Part shown: in pieces, positions 16,832 through 23,790 of the stretch
Position numbering within the stretch: the first letter of the stretch is position 1
Layout: every line of letters begins with the position of its first letter
Origin: an uncultured Tannerella sp.
GTDB taxonomy: Bacteria; Bacteroidota; Bacteroidia; Bacteroidales; Tannerellaceae
NCBI GenBank assembly: GCA_938036405.1
Contig: CALHPT010000122.1
Location: 1 to 23,790, forward strand
Reading direction: 5' to 3'
DNA: 23,790 bases
Notes under the pieces: model-generated
The model's database searches: none
What the model was told of the DNA's origin: nothing
What the model saw: the letters and a program-made list of their open reading frames with translations, nothing else
Translations under genes and position numbers: made by a program

Positions 16832-17875
16832 TTAAACGCCCTCCGGACGCAGCCCGCGTACGGTGACGGCTGTCTGCCAAAGCTCGCTCTCACGAAGCGC
16901 CTTCAGCTCGGCCTCGAGTTTAACGCGGTAGTCGGGCTTCGAATTGCTGTCGATCGAGCGTTGAGCCTCGCGTCCAGTCTTCACCTCGTCGTAGAGCTTC
17001 TCGACAACGGGCTTCACGGCGTCGTGGAAGGGGTCCATCCAGTCGAGGGCGCCGCGCTGGGCTGTGGTGGAACAATTGGCGTACATCCAGTCCATGCCGC
17101 GCTGTGCAACCAGAGGCATGAGCGATTGGGTAAGCTCCTCCACCGTCTCGTTGAAGGCTTCGGAGGGGGTGTGGCCGTGCTCGCGGAGCACCTCATACTG
17201 GGCGGCAAAGAGTCCTTGGATGGCTCCCATCAGCGAGCCGCGCTCGCCAGTCAGATCGGAGACAGCCTCACGCTCGACGGTCGTCTCAAACAAATATCCC
17301 GAGCCAATGCCGATGCCGATGGCCAGCGTCTTATCGAGCGCCCGCCCACTGACATCCTGGTAGACGGCATAAGAGGAGTTGATACCCCGTCCCTCAACGA
17401 AGAGGGTACGCAGCGACGTGCCCGATCCCTTCGGTGCAACCAAGATGACGTCGATATCCTTCGGCGGCACGATACCCGTGCGGTCGCTCCACGTGATGGC
17501 AAAGCCATGCGAGAAGTAGAGCGTCTTGCCGGCCGTCAAATGCGGCTTAATCTGCGGCCAGCACTGGATCTGAGCCGCGTCAGAAAGAAGCATACAGATC
17601 ACCGTGCCGCGCTCCGCCGCCTCCTCGAGAGAAAACAGCGTCTCGCCCGGCACCCAGCCGTCGGCAACAGCTTTTTCGTACGTCTTTCCGGGGCGCTGGC
17701 CCACGATGACATGGAAACCATTATCGCGCAAGTTGCACGCCTGACCGGGGCCCTGTACGCCATAACCTAACACAGCGATTGTCTCGCCTTTGAGCGCCTC
17801 AAGCGCCTTCACAACTGGAAACTCTTCGCGGGTAACTACGTTTTCTTCAACCCCGCCAAAATTCATTTTTGCCAT
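16832..17875 (-). CDS. ilvC: Ketol-acid reductoisomerase
   Basis: The 347-aa enzyme converts acetolactate or acetohydroxybutyrate to the dihydroxy acids of valine and isoleucine synthesis, using NADPH and Mg2+. The Rossmann motif GYGVQGPGQ is at residues 37-45, His123 lies in FSHGF, and the metal residues Asp207 and Glu211 lie in SDLTGERG. The frame stays open upstream to 18043, but the start at 17873-17875 (MAKMNFGG) is chosen because homologues begin at this NFGG block. The upstream 56 codons fall in a structured non-coding stretch. Between it and the thioesterase gene are 249 bp with several hairpins, so its translation or stability may be controlled separately. Confidence 0.96.
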   Translation of the reverse strand: MAKMNFGGVEENVVTREEFPVVKALEALKGETIAVLGYGVQGPGQACNLRDNGFHVIVGQRPGKTYEKAVADGWVPGETLFSLEEAAERGTVICMLLSDAAQIQCWPQIKPHLTAGKTLYFSHGFAITWSDRTGIVPPKDIDVILVAPKGSGTSLRTLFVEGRGINSSYAVYQDVSGRALDKTLAIGIGIGSGYLFETTVEREAVSDLTGERGSLMGAIQGLFAAQYEVLREHGHTPSEAFNETVEELTQSLMPLVAQRGMDWMYANCSTTAQRGALDWMDPFHDAVKPVVEKLYDEVKTGREAQRSIDSNSKPDYRVKLEAELKALRESELWQTAVTVRGLRPEGV

Positions 17876-17983
17876 ATCGTTATCTATATAATTGGGTTTA
17901 GGTGAATGCTTATAAAAAACAGAAATATGCGCCTGCGTCCGGCCAGCCCCCTCGGCATCATCAAAGACGCCATCGAGCACCCA

Positions 17984-18106
17984 GCCAAACTTGGCCGGCG
18001 TCCCTGACGCCTTGACCTTCTTTTGCTTCTTTTCTTGTGTCAAGACAAGAAAAGAAGGAATGAGTCACATCCGGGCGCATGTCAAAACAAGAAAAGAAGG
18101 AATGAG
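17984..18106. other. Structured leader ahead of ilvC: three hairpins and a 20-bp direct repeat
   Basis: CTTCTTTTCTTGT (18026-18038) and its complement (18045-18057) form a perfect 13-bp stem with a 6-nt loop. GGCGTC-cct-GACGCC occupies 17997-18011 and GCCAA-ac-TTGGC occupies 17984-17995. The right arm of the first hairpin is part of a 20-bp sequence present twice, at 18045-18064 and 18087-18106. No T-tract follows on the minus strand, so this is not an intrinsic terminator. It could be a processing site or a decayed mobile repeat. Confidence 0.6.
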
Positions 18107-18124
18107 CGAGTAGCGCTGCCTCCC

Positions 18125-18862
18125 TTAGACAAAACGGATCAGCGCGCGACTGATGGCGCGATCACCGTCGACGAGTGCGCAGGCGAACGTGCCTGGCGAG
18201 AGCGTGCGGCGGAAGCGTGCGAGGGGAGTGCCGTAGCGCCCCTCGGCGTGATAAGAGATCTCGAAATGCTGCACCGACGCGGTGCGATACCTCTCGAGGT
18301 CGAAATCGTCGAGCACCGCCTCCATATGCTTGATGCTGTTCAAGTGGCCGTTAATGTCGAGGTCGCTGTAACGCACGATGCGTGTGTCGGGGGCGTTGTC
18401 CGGGGCGTCCTCTGCGGCGGCGATTCGTCCGGCGATCTCCACCGGGCAGTGCCGGCCGGGCACCATCATGGCGTCGGCCCACGCCCCGACGAGCGAGGTC
18501 GGTCGGCGTGTGTTTTTGTCGATCGCCGCCCAGATGGAGCGGGCGTAAGCGAGCGGTTGGCCGGTCGCCGCCGACGTCACCTCGAAGCAGCGCTTGATGA
18601 AGATCCGCTCCATGGAGTCGGCCCACGTGCTGACGCGGATGGGGGCCGTCAACCCCTCGGTGTCGATCACCTCGATGGCGAGGCGAGAGAGCACCCAGGC
18701 TGTGCCACGGCGTTCCATTTCGGTATATCCGGCGGCGCGCTCTTCGGCATGGCGAGTGGCTGCGCAGAGCAGATAGTTGCCCAGCGTGGGCAGGGGGAGG
18801 CGCCCCATAAAGTCGAGCGAGTAAGCCTCGGTCGTGTAATCGTATGTGCCTACAGGATCCAT
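18125..18862 (-). CDS. Acyl-ACP thioesterase (FatA/FatB-like)
   Basis: The 245-aa protein resembles bacterial acyl-ACP thioesterases with two hot-dog domains, which release free fatty acids from acyl carrier protein. The second domain has YSDLDINGHLNSIKHMEA, giving the catalytic pair Asn171 and His173 typical of the family. The third acidic or Cys residue is less certain by eye. The first domain includes WVLSRLAIEV and IRVSTWADSMERIF. It sits between ilvN and ilvC in a branched-chain amino acid cluster, which suggests, as inference, a link to branched-chain fatty acids built on keto-acid-derived primers. The ATG is at 18860-18862. A 117-bp gap to ilvN has no other gene. Confidence 0.88.
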   Translation of the reverse strand: MDPVGTYDYTTEAYSLDFMGRLPLPTLGNYLLCAATRHAEERAAGYTEMERRGTAWVLSRLAIEVIDTEGLTAPIRVSTWADSMERIFIKRCFEVTSAATGQPLAYARSIWAAIDKNTRRPTSLVGAWADAMMVPGRHCPVEIAGRIAAAEDAPDNAPDTRIVRYSDLDINGHLNSIKHMEAVLDDFDLERYRTASVQHFEISYHAEGRYGTPLARFRRTLSPGTFACALVDGDRAISRALIRFV

Positions 18863-18979
18863 ATACTGAAGCCGTTAGATGAAGTGGCGGTGCGCAGGAA
18901 GTAGTCGGCCGTAGTCAAAGGGAATCTTTTGATCACCATCGCAGCGCGGCCGCGTGACTACCCTGGTAAAGCCCGAAAA

Positions 18980-19573
18980 TTATTGGCGCGAAGGCGCCCG
19001 ATGCATTTCCTCCTCGATGGTGGAGAGCATGTCGCTCAGTCGCTCCACACGGCTTCGGGTGATGGCCACTCGGCCCGAGCGGATGAACTGAAGCACACCG
19101 ATGCGATCGCTGAGTTCGTGAAACAGCTCCTGCGTTTCTTCGTAATGTCCGCTCATCTCCACCACGACACAGTCTTCGTTAATCTCAAGGATGCGGGCGT
19201 CGTACTTACGGATCAGATCTTCCACGCCGCCCATGCGGATAAACTTGTCGGTGGCCAGTTTGTAGAGCGCGATCTCTTGGTAGACGAGGTCCTCATCGGT
19301 GTTGTAATACGATTTGAGAATGTCCACGCGCTTGTCAATCTGCTTGACGACTTTTTCGATCATCACCTCGTCGGCGTAGGTCGTAATGGTGAACTTGTGG
19401 ATGCCGGGTATGGCCGAGGGCGAGACGGAGAGCGTCTCGATGTTCAGCTGCCGGCGGGTGAAGATGATGGTGATCTGGTTGAGCAGGCCCACGGTGTTCT
19501 CCGAGAAGATGATCACGGTGTAGAGCCGGCGGCCGTCCGTGGGGGCTACGATGTTTTTTTCGTTTGTCTGCAT
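18980..19573 (-). CDS. ilvN: Acetolactate synthase, small regulatory subunit
   Basis: The 197-aa protein has an N-terminal ACT domain at about 16-90 (LYTVIIFSENTVGLLNQI) and a C-terminal domain typical of the longer acetolactate synthase regulatory subunits. It activates IlvB and should confer feedback inhibition by valine or related amino acids. The start at 19571-19573 lies 3 nt after the ilvB stop, so the two subunits are co-translated. The symbol ilvN is used as for Bacteroidota; ilvH would describe the same role. Confidence 0.93.
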   Translation of the reverse strand: MQTNEKNIVAPTDGRRLYTVIIFSENTVGLLNQITIIFTRRQLNIETLSVSPSAIPGIHKFTITTYADEVMIEKVVKQIDKRVDILKSYYNTDEDLVYQEIALYKLATDKFIRMGGVEDLIRKYDARILEINEDCVVVEMSGHYEETQELFHELSDRIGVLQFIRSGRVAITRSRVERLSDMLSTIEEEMHRAPSRQ

Positions 19574-19576
19574 GGG

Positions 19577-21271
19577 TTACATCAATATGTTGCTGATACT
19601 CGCTCCGGCGGGCACCATCGGGTAGATGATGCCGCATTTTTCTACGTCGGCCACCAGGAGGTAGGGCCCGTCAGTGGCCATCATTTCTTCGACGGCCTCG
19701 TCCAACTCTTCGCGACGACTGACCTCCCGCGAGGCAATGCGGAACGCCCGTGCGATGGCCACAAAGTCGGGGTTTTCCATCTCCGTGGCCGAATATCGTT
19801 CGTTGAAAAACAGTTCTTGCCATTGGCGCACCATGCCGAGGAAGTGGTTGTTGAGGAGGATGATCTTCACGTCCAGCCGCTCCTGCATGATGGTGCCGAG
19901 TTCTTGGATCGTCATCTGCAATCCGCCGTCGCCGACGAAGAGGCAGACGGTGCGATCCGGTGCGCCGAGCTTGGCGCCGATGGCGGCAGGCAGGCCAAAG
20001 CCCATCGTGCCCAGTCCGCCGGAGGTGACGACGCTGCGCGTCTGGGTGTACTGGAAGTAGCGTACGCCTACCATCTGGTTCTGCCCCACGTCGGTCACGA
20101 GCACCGCCTTGTGTTCCGTAGCTTCGGAGACGCGCCGGACTACTTCGCCCATGTGCAGCCTGCCCTCCGTGGGGTGCGTTTCTTTTTCGATCACTTTTTC
20201 CCACTCCTCGGCCTCGTCGGTAGCGAACGACTCGATCCACGCCGTGTGGCGCGCCGGACGTACTGCGTCGATAAGGGCGCTGAGGGAGGCCTTCGCGTCG
20301 CCCAAGACTTTGACGTCGGCCCGGACGTTCTTGCCCTGCTCCGAGGCGTCGATGTCGAGGTGGATGATCTTGGCCTGCCGTGCGTACGTCTTGAGATCAC
20401 CCGTGACGCGGTCGTCGAAGCGCATACCGATGGCGATGAGCACGTCGCACTCGTTCGTCTTGCGGTTCGGGCCGACGTTGCCGTGCATGCCGAGCATGCC
20501 CTTGTTCAGGCGGAAGTCGGTGGGCATAGCAGAAAGTCCCAGCATGGTCGCTCCGGCGGGGATGTCGGCTTTTTCGAGGAAGGTCATGAGCTCGCGTTCG
20601 GCACCGCTGAGGATAACGCCCTGCCCGACCAGTGCGAAGGGACGTTCGGCAGCGTTGATCAGGGCCGCCGCATCTGCCACACGCTCGGACTTGATCTCGG
20701 GCCACGGGCGATAGCTGCGGATAAAGTCGGCGGGCTTGTATTCATAGACCGTTCGGCCTACCTGCGCGTCTTTCGAGATGTCGATGACGACCGGGCCGGG
20801 GCGGCCGGTGGAGGCGATGTAGAAGGCGCGAGCCACGGCTGACGCGACTTCGTCGGCGCGGCGTACTTGGTAGGCCCATTTCGTGATGGGCGACATGATG
20901 CCGATCACGTCGACCTCTTGAAAGGCGTCCGTGCCCAGCAAGGGCGATGGCACCTGTCCGGTGATGACGACGATCGGGGTACTGTCGAGCATAGCGTCAG
21001 CTACGCCCGTGATGGTGTTCGTGGCGCCTGGCCCGGATGTGACCAGTGCCACGCCGACGCGTCCGCTGACGCGAGCATATCCTTGGGCCGCATGGGCGGC
21101 GCCCTGTTCGTGGCGCACCAAGACGTGGCGCAGCCGGTCGCGGTAGTCGTAGAGGCAATCGTAGATTGGTATCGCCTGTCCGCCGGGGTAGCCGAAGATG
21201 CACTCTGTGCCCTCCGCGATCAATGCGCGGAGTAATACCTCCGCACCGGTTATCGTGTCCTTATTCTCCAT
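19577..21271 (-). CDS. ilvB: Acetolactate synthase, large catalytic subunit
   Basis: The 564-aa thiamine-diphosphate and FAD enzyme makes acetolactate or acetohydroxybutyrate from pyruvate and 2-ketobutyrate. FGYPGGQAIPIYD is at about 26-38, the catalytic Glu55 lies in VRHEQGAAHAAQGYAR, and the ThDP-Mg motif runs from GDGG (447-450) to Asn474/Asn475. The frame is open to 21430, but the start at 21269-21271 (MENKDTITGAEV) is chosen because the extension overlaps ilvD and has no family similarity. It starts 49 bp after ilvD and is followed after 3 nt by ilvN. Confidence 0.97.
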   Translation of the reverse strand: MENKDTITGAEVLLRALIAEGTECIFGYPGGQAIPIYDCLYDYRDRLRHVLVRHEQGAAHAAQGYARVSGRVGVALVTSGPGATNTITGVADAMLDSTPIVVITGQVPSPLLGTDAFQEVDVIGIMSPITKWAYQVRRADEVASAVARAFYIASTGRPGPVVIDISKDAQVGRTVYEYKPADFIRSYRPWPEIKSERVADAAALINAAERPFALVGQGVILSGAERELMTFLEKADIPAGATMLGLSAMPTDFRLNKGMLGMHGNVGPNRKTNECDVLIAIGMRFDDRVTGDLKTYARQAKIIHLDIDASEQGKNVRADVKVLGDAKASLSALIDAVRPARHTAWIESFATDEAEEWEKVIEKETHPTEGRLHMGEVVRRVSEATEHKAVLVTDVGQNQMVGVRYFQYTQTRSVVTSGGLGTMGFGLPAAIGAKLGAPDRTVCLFVGDGGLQMTIQELGTIMQERLDVKIILLNNHFLGMVRQWQELFFNERYSATEMENPDFVAIARAFRIASREVSRREELDEAVEEMMATDGPYLLVADVEKCGIIYPMVPAGASISNILM

Positions 21272-21320
21272 TATAAGCGTATAGTTACAAGTAGTCAGAA
21301 AGTAGTAGGGAGGGGAGGAG

Positions 21321-23141
21321 TTAGATGATACGCACGCCCCCTTCGTCGGCCGATGAAACCATGCTGGCGTAAGCGCGTAAAGCCTTCGATACCGTACGCT
21401 CGCGGTGCGGCTGCCAAGCCTCTGCGCCACGCGCCTCTTCTTCCCGCCGACGCTCGGCCAACTCGGCCTCGCTGAGACGCACGTTGATGGTGCGCGCGGG
21501 GATGTCGATGTCGATGATGTCGCCCGTGCGGACGAGTCCGATGGCGCCGCCTGAGGCTGCTTCCGGCGAGATATGTCCGATGCTCAGCCCCGATGTGCCG
21601 CCACTGAAGCGTCCGTCAGTGATGAGCGCGCATTCCGCGCCGAGGTGCATGGATTTGATGTACGACGTGGGGTAAAGCATTTCCTGCATGCCGGGGCCAC
21701 CCTTCGGTCCTTCGTGCGTGATGACGACCACATCGCCGGCGCTGACCTGTCCGCCGAGGATACCCTCGCAGGCGTCGTCTTGCGATTGGAAGACACGTGC
21801 CGGCCCGCTGAAGCGCAGGATGCGTTCGTCTACGCCTGCCGTCTTCACGACGCAGCCGCGCAGGGCGATGTTGCCCTTGAGGATGGCCAGGCCGCCGTCT
21901 TTCGAATAGGCGTGCGCGGCGTCGCGGATGCAGCCCTCGGCACGGTCGGTGTCGAACTTGTCGTAGAAGGCGCCCTGCGAGCCCATCTTGAGGTTGAACT
22001 TCATGCCACCTGCGCTGCGGTAGATCGTTTGCGCCTCCTCCGTCACGTGGGGGCTACTGATGTCGTATTGGTCGATGGCTTCGGCCAGCGTGAGTCCGTC
22101 TGCACGCCGCACGGAGGTGTCGAGCAGCCCCGCGCGGGAGAGTTCGCCGAGGATGGCCATCACGCCGCCGGCGCGATTGACGTCTTCGATATGATACTTG
22201 GCTGAGTTGGGCGCCACCTTGCAGAGGCACGGCGTCTGGCGCGAGAGAGCGTCGATGTCGTCCATCGTAAAGTCAACTTCCGCTTCGTGAGCGATGGCCA
22301 AGAGGTGGAGCACCGTGTTGGTCGATCCGCCCATGGCGATGTCCAGCCGCATGGCGTTGAGAAAGGCGGCGCGGGTGGCGATGCTGCGCGGCAGCACGGA
22401 CGCGTCGTTGTCGCGATAGTAGCGGTAGGCGTTCTCCACGATCAGTCGGGCGGCTTCGCTGAAGAGTTTCCGGCGATTGACGTTCGTCGCCACCACCGTG
22501 CCGTTGCCCGGCAGCGCCAGTCCGAGAGCCTCGTTGAGGCAGTTCATGGAGTTGGCCGTAAACATGCCCGAGCAGCTGCCGCAGGTGGGGCAGGCGTTCC
22601 GTTCGACGGCTTCCACTTCGGTGTCATCGGCTGAAGCGTCGGCCGAGAGTACCATCGCATCGATGAGGTCGAGTGTGCGCTTACCGTGACGCCCGGCCTC
22701 CATCGGTCCGCCGGAGACGAACACGGCGGGGATGTTCAGCCGCATGGCCGCCATGAGCATGCCCGGCGTGATCTTGTCGCAATTGCTGATGCAGACCATC
22801 GCGTCGGCTTTGTGCGCCTGCACCATGTACTCGACGCTGTCGGCGATGAGGTCGCGCGAGGGCAGGGAGTAGAGCATGCCGTCGTGCCCCATAGCGATGC
22901 CGTCGTCGATGGCTATCGTGTTGAATTCGGCCGCGAAGCAGCCCCGCTCTTCAATCTCTTGCTTGATCAACTGCCCCACGTTGTGCAGGTGCATGTGCCC
23001 GGGCACAAACTGCGTGAACGAGTTGACCACGGCCACGATAGGCCGCCCCAATTGTTCGCGTTTCATGCCGTTGGCTGCCCAGAGCGCCCTCGCGCCCGCC
23101 ATGCGGCGCCCCTGTGTACTCTTTGAACTACGTAACTCCAT
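21321..23141 (-). CDS. ilvD: Dihydroxy-acid dehydratase
   Basis: The 606-aa Fe-S enzyme dehydrates dihydroxy acids to 2-keto acids in valine, isoleucine and leucine synthesis. Cluster cysteines appear in ISNCDKITPG (Cys121, followed by Lys123, which is carbamylated in the family) and in ACPTCGSCSGMF near residues 184-193. The C-terminal part contains ITDGRFSGGTSGLSIGHISPEA. Length is normal. The ATG at 23139-23141 is preceded by a purine-rich GGAAGAG site. It is the first gene of the cluster and lies behind a promoter and a leader-peptide attenuator at 23232-23445. Confidence 0.97.
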   Translation of the reverse strand: MELRSSKSTQGRRMAGARALWAANGMKREQLGRPIVAVVNSFTQFVPGHMHLHNVGQLIKQEIEERGCFAAEFNTIAIDDGIAMGHDGMLYSLPSRDLIADSVEYMVQAHKADAMVCISNCDKITPGMLMAAMRLNIPAVFVSGGPMEAGRHGKRTLDLIDAMVLSADASADDTEVEAVERNACPTCGSCSGMFTANSMNCLNEALGLALPGNGTVVATNVNRRKLFSEAARLIVENAYRYYRDNDASVLPRSIATRAAFLNAMRLDIAMGGSTNTVLHLLAIAHEAEVDFTMDDIDALSRQTPCLCKVAPNSAKYHIEDVNRAGGVMAILGELSRAGLLDTSVRRADGLTLAEAIDQYDISSPHVTEEAQTIYRSAGGMKFNLKMGSQGAFYDKFDTDRAEGCIRDAAHAYSKDGGLAILKGNIALRGCVVKTAGVDERILRFSGPARVFQSQDDACEGILGGQVSAGDVVVITHEGPKGGPGMQEMLYPTSYIKSMHLGAECALITDGRFSGGTSGLSIGHISPEAASGGAIGLVRTGDIIDIDIPARTINVRLSEAELAERRREEEARGAEAWQPHRERTVSKALRAYASMVSSADEGGVRII

Positions 23142-23231
23142 TCTCTTCCTTTTTTATCTGTTTGATCTGGTGCTTTGTGGGCTCATGCTCGTGGTGTGCA
23201 TTTTGGAGGGGCCTCTGCGGCGCTGTTAGCC

Positions 23232-23269
23232 AAAAAAAAAGCCCTCCCCACGCATGATGAGAAAGGCCC
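23232..23269 (-). terminator. Attenuator terminator hairpin in the ilvD leader
   Basis: On the minus strand 23269-23258 pairs with 23250-23239 (core GGGCC... with ...GGGCT, several G-U pairs) around a 7-nt loop. It is followed by nine T (23240-23232). The hairpin begins about 22 nt after the stop codon of the leader ORF and lies about 90 bp before ilvD. The position inside the leader, not at a gene end, marks it as an attenuator rather than a simple terminator. Confidence 0.7.
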
Positions 23270-23290
23270 TTTTTCGCACAAAACGAATTG

Positions 23291-23386
23291 TCAAAAACCG
23301 AATCGTCTACACCCTTCCCGTAATGCCATTGGAATAATAATGACATCAATCGATAGGACGACGGAAAGTGTATATACGGACTTCAT
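23291..23386 (-). CDS. ilvL: Candidate ilv leader peptide (attenuation peptide), 31 codons
   Basis: The ATG at 23384-23386 opens 31 codons ending in TGA at 23291-23293. Eleven of the 31 residues are Val, Leu or Ile, concentrated in VVLSIDVIII. An in-frame ATG at 23402-23404 could extend it by six residues, but it would leave almost no 5' leader after the predicted transcription start. Codons of the stretch GGGAAGGG (23319-23312), just after the Ile run, can pair with CCTTTCTC (23266-23259), the left arm of the terminator hairpin. Stalling at Val/Ile/Leu codons could thus free an antiterminator. An alternative partner CTTTCC (23368-23363) could sequester GGGAAG. The function is inferred from this layout. 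I used the symbol by analogy with enteric ilv leaders, not from homology. Confidence 0.65.
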   Translation of the reverse strand: MKSVYTLSVVLSIDVIIIPMALREGCRRFGF

Positions 23387-23414
23387 TTTTCTTACATATG
23401 TCATAAAACGGGGG

Positions 23415-23445
23415 CAAAGATAGAGTCGATTCTATAACGAGCAAA
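23415..23445 (-). promoter_or_regulatory. Promoter of the ilv operon, Bacteroides consensus
   Basis: On the minus strand TTTG (23445-23442), 19 bp, then TATCTTTG (23422-23415) exactly matches the Bacteroidota housekeeping consensus TTTG-N19-21-TAnnTTTG. Transcription should start near 23408-23410, about 22 nt before the leader-peptide ATG. Confidence 0.75.
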
Positions 23446-23589
23446 CAAAATGCCTATAAAACCCGCCGAAAAGCCGAAAAATATTCCGTGCGCCTGCGGC
23501 CCTTCCTCTATGGTGTCTCTCCATCTGATGGCGCCCGATTCCCTCAGGCAACCGTCAGCAATGCACATCCGCATCCGGCCAAACTTCCC

Positions 23590-23610
23590 CGGCCTCGGTA
23601 GAGGCCTTTT
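23590..23610 (+). terminator. Terminator-like hairpin on the plus strand
   Basis: GGCCTC (23590-23595), loop GGTA, GAGGCC (23600-23605), then TTTTT. It looks like an intrinsic terminator for plus-strand transcription, but no plus-strand gene exists in the window. It borders the 40-bp array and may be part of it. The stretch 23451-23589 shows no gene. Confidence 0.35.
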
Positions 23611-23789
23611 TCGAGCGATTTCCTGAGGCTTTTGGCTGAAAAAGTTTTTTTCGAGTGATTTCCTCAGGCTTTCGGCCGAAAAAGTTTTTTTCGAGCGATT
23701 TCCTCAGGCTTTCGGCTGAAAAAGTTTTTTTCTAGCGATTTCCTCAGGCTTTTGGCTGAAAAAGTTTTTTTCGAGCGATTTCCTCAGGC
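23606..23789. repeat. 40-bp tandem array at the right edge, continuing out of the window
   Basis: The block CGAGCGATTT (with one-base variants) starts at 23611, 23651, 23691, 23731 and 23771, exactly 40 bp apart. Each unit reads on through CCTCAGGCTTTCGGC and then GAAAAAG plus seven T. One unit holds the perfect palindrome TTTCGGCCGAAA, while others have G-T-tolerant versions. The inverted repeat followed by the T-run makes every unit resemble a small plus-strand terminator. The array is cut by the window edge. Confidence 0.9.
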
Positions 23790-23790
23790 T

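Noticed and set aside
16175..16893. Open frames through the 42-bp array on both strands, encoding 14-residue repeats
   Set aside because: The period is a multiple of three and the unit has no stops, so several frames stay open on both strands. There is no ribosome site, known domain or one-strand bias.
17876..18043. N-terminal extension of IlvC by 56 residues
   Set aside because: The frame is open, but the extension runs through hairpins and a direct repeat, and the family start at MAKMNFGG fits the usual 347-aa length.
21272..21430. N-terminal extension of IlvB by 53 residues
   Set aside because: It would overlap the ilvD coding region and has no resemblance to acetolactate synthases. The ATG at 21271 gives the normal N-terminus.
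23128..23349. 73-codon minus-strand frame across the ilvD leader
   Set aside because: It runs through the terminator hairpin and T-tract and overlaps ilvD. The shorter Val/Leu/Ile-rich frame fits the leader layout better.

Overview
The window looks like a GC-rich member of the Bacteroidota, most likely order Bacteroidales and close to Tannerella/Porphyromonas. The reasons are a PorW/SprE-type lipoprotein of the type IX secretion system, a DoxX/MauE-like protein of a Bacteroidetes-type family next to tpiA, weak Shine-Dalgarno signals, and a promoter that matches the Bacteroides consensus (TTTG, 19 bp, TAnnTTTG). The genus is inference. Every gene I can support lies on the minus strand, so transcription runs from high to low coordinates.

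Right part (23450 to 10714): a branched-chain amino acid cluster in the order ilvD, ilvB, ilvN, acyl-ACP thioesterase, ilvC, leuA, leuC, leuD and a second isopropylmalate-synthase-like gene (CimA/LeuA2 type). IlvB/IlvN, IlvC and IlvD form the common valine/isoleucine path. LeuA, LeuC and LeuD carry ketoisovalerate toward leucine. leuB, ilvE and ilvA are not in the window, and 519 bp without a gene follows the last cluster gene. Ahead of ilvD there is an unlisted leader: a consensus promoter, a 31-codon ORF rich in Val/Leu/Ile codons, a possible antiterminator, and a hairpin followed by nine U. Together these have the architecture of a ribosome-controlled transcription attenuator.

Middle part (10194 to 4576): a LysM/M23 cell-wall peptidase gene ends in its own long terminator. 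It is followed by a tight operon: DUF1599 protein, DoxX/MauE-like membrane protein, tpiA, SPOR protein and folE. This operon has two ATGA overlaps and one 8-nt overlap, and ends in a strong intrinsic terminator at 4493-4538.

Left part (4009 to 302): one large gene for a PorW/SprE-like lipoprotein with a very long Lys/Glu/Ala-rich tail.

The most unusual non-coding signal is a set of four tandem-repeat arrays in four different intergenic spaces (about 10-276, 4114-4450, 16255-16695 and 23606-23789). Their unit sequences differ, but their periods are nearly the same (39-41, 41, 42 and 40 bp), and units in each contain a small inverted repeat. In the 41-bp array one unit has compensating changes in both stem arms, so the hairpin itself appears to be selected or copied.
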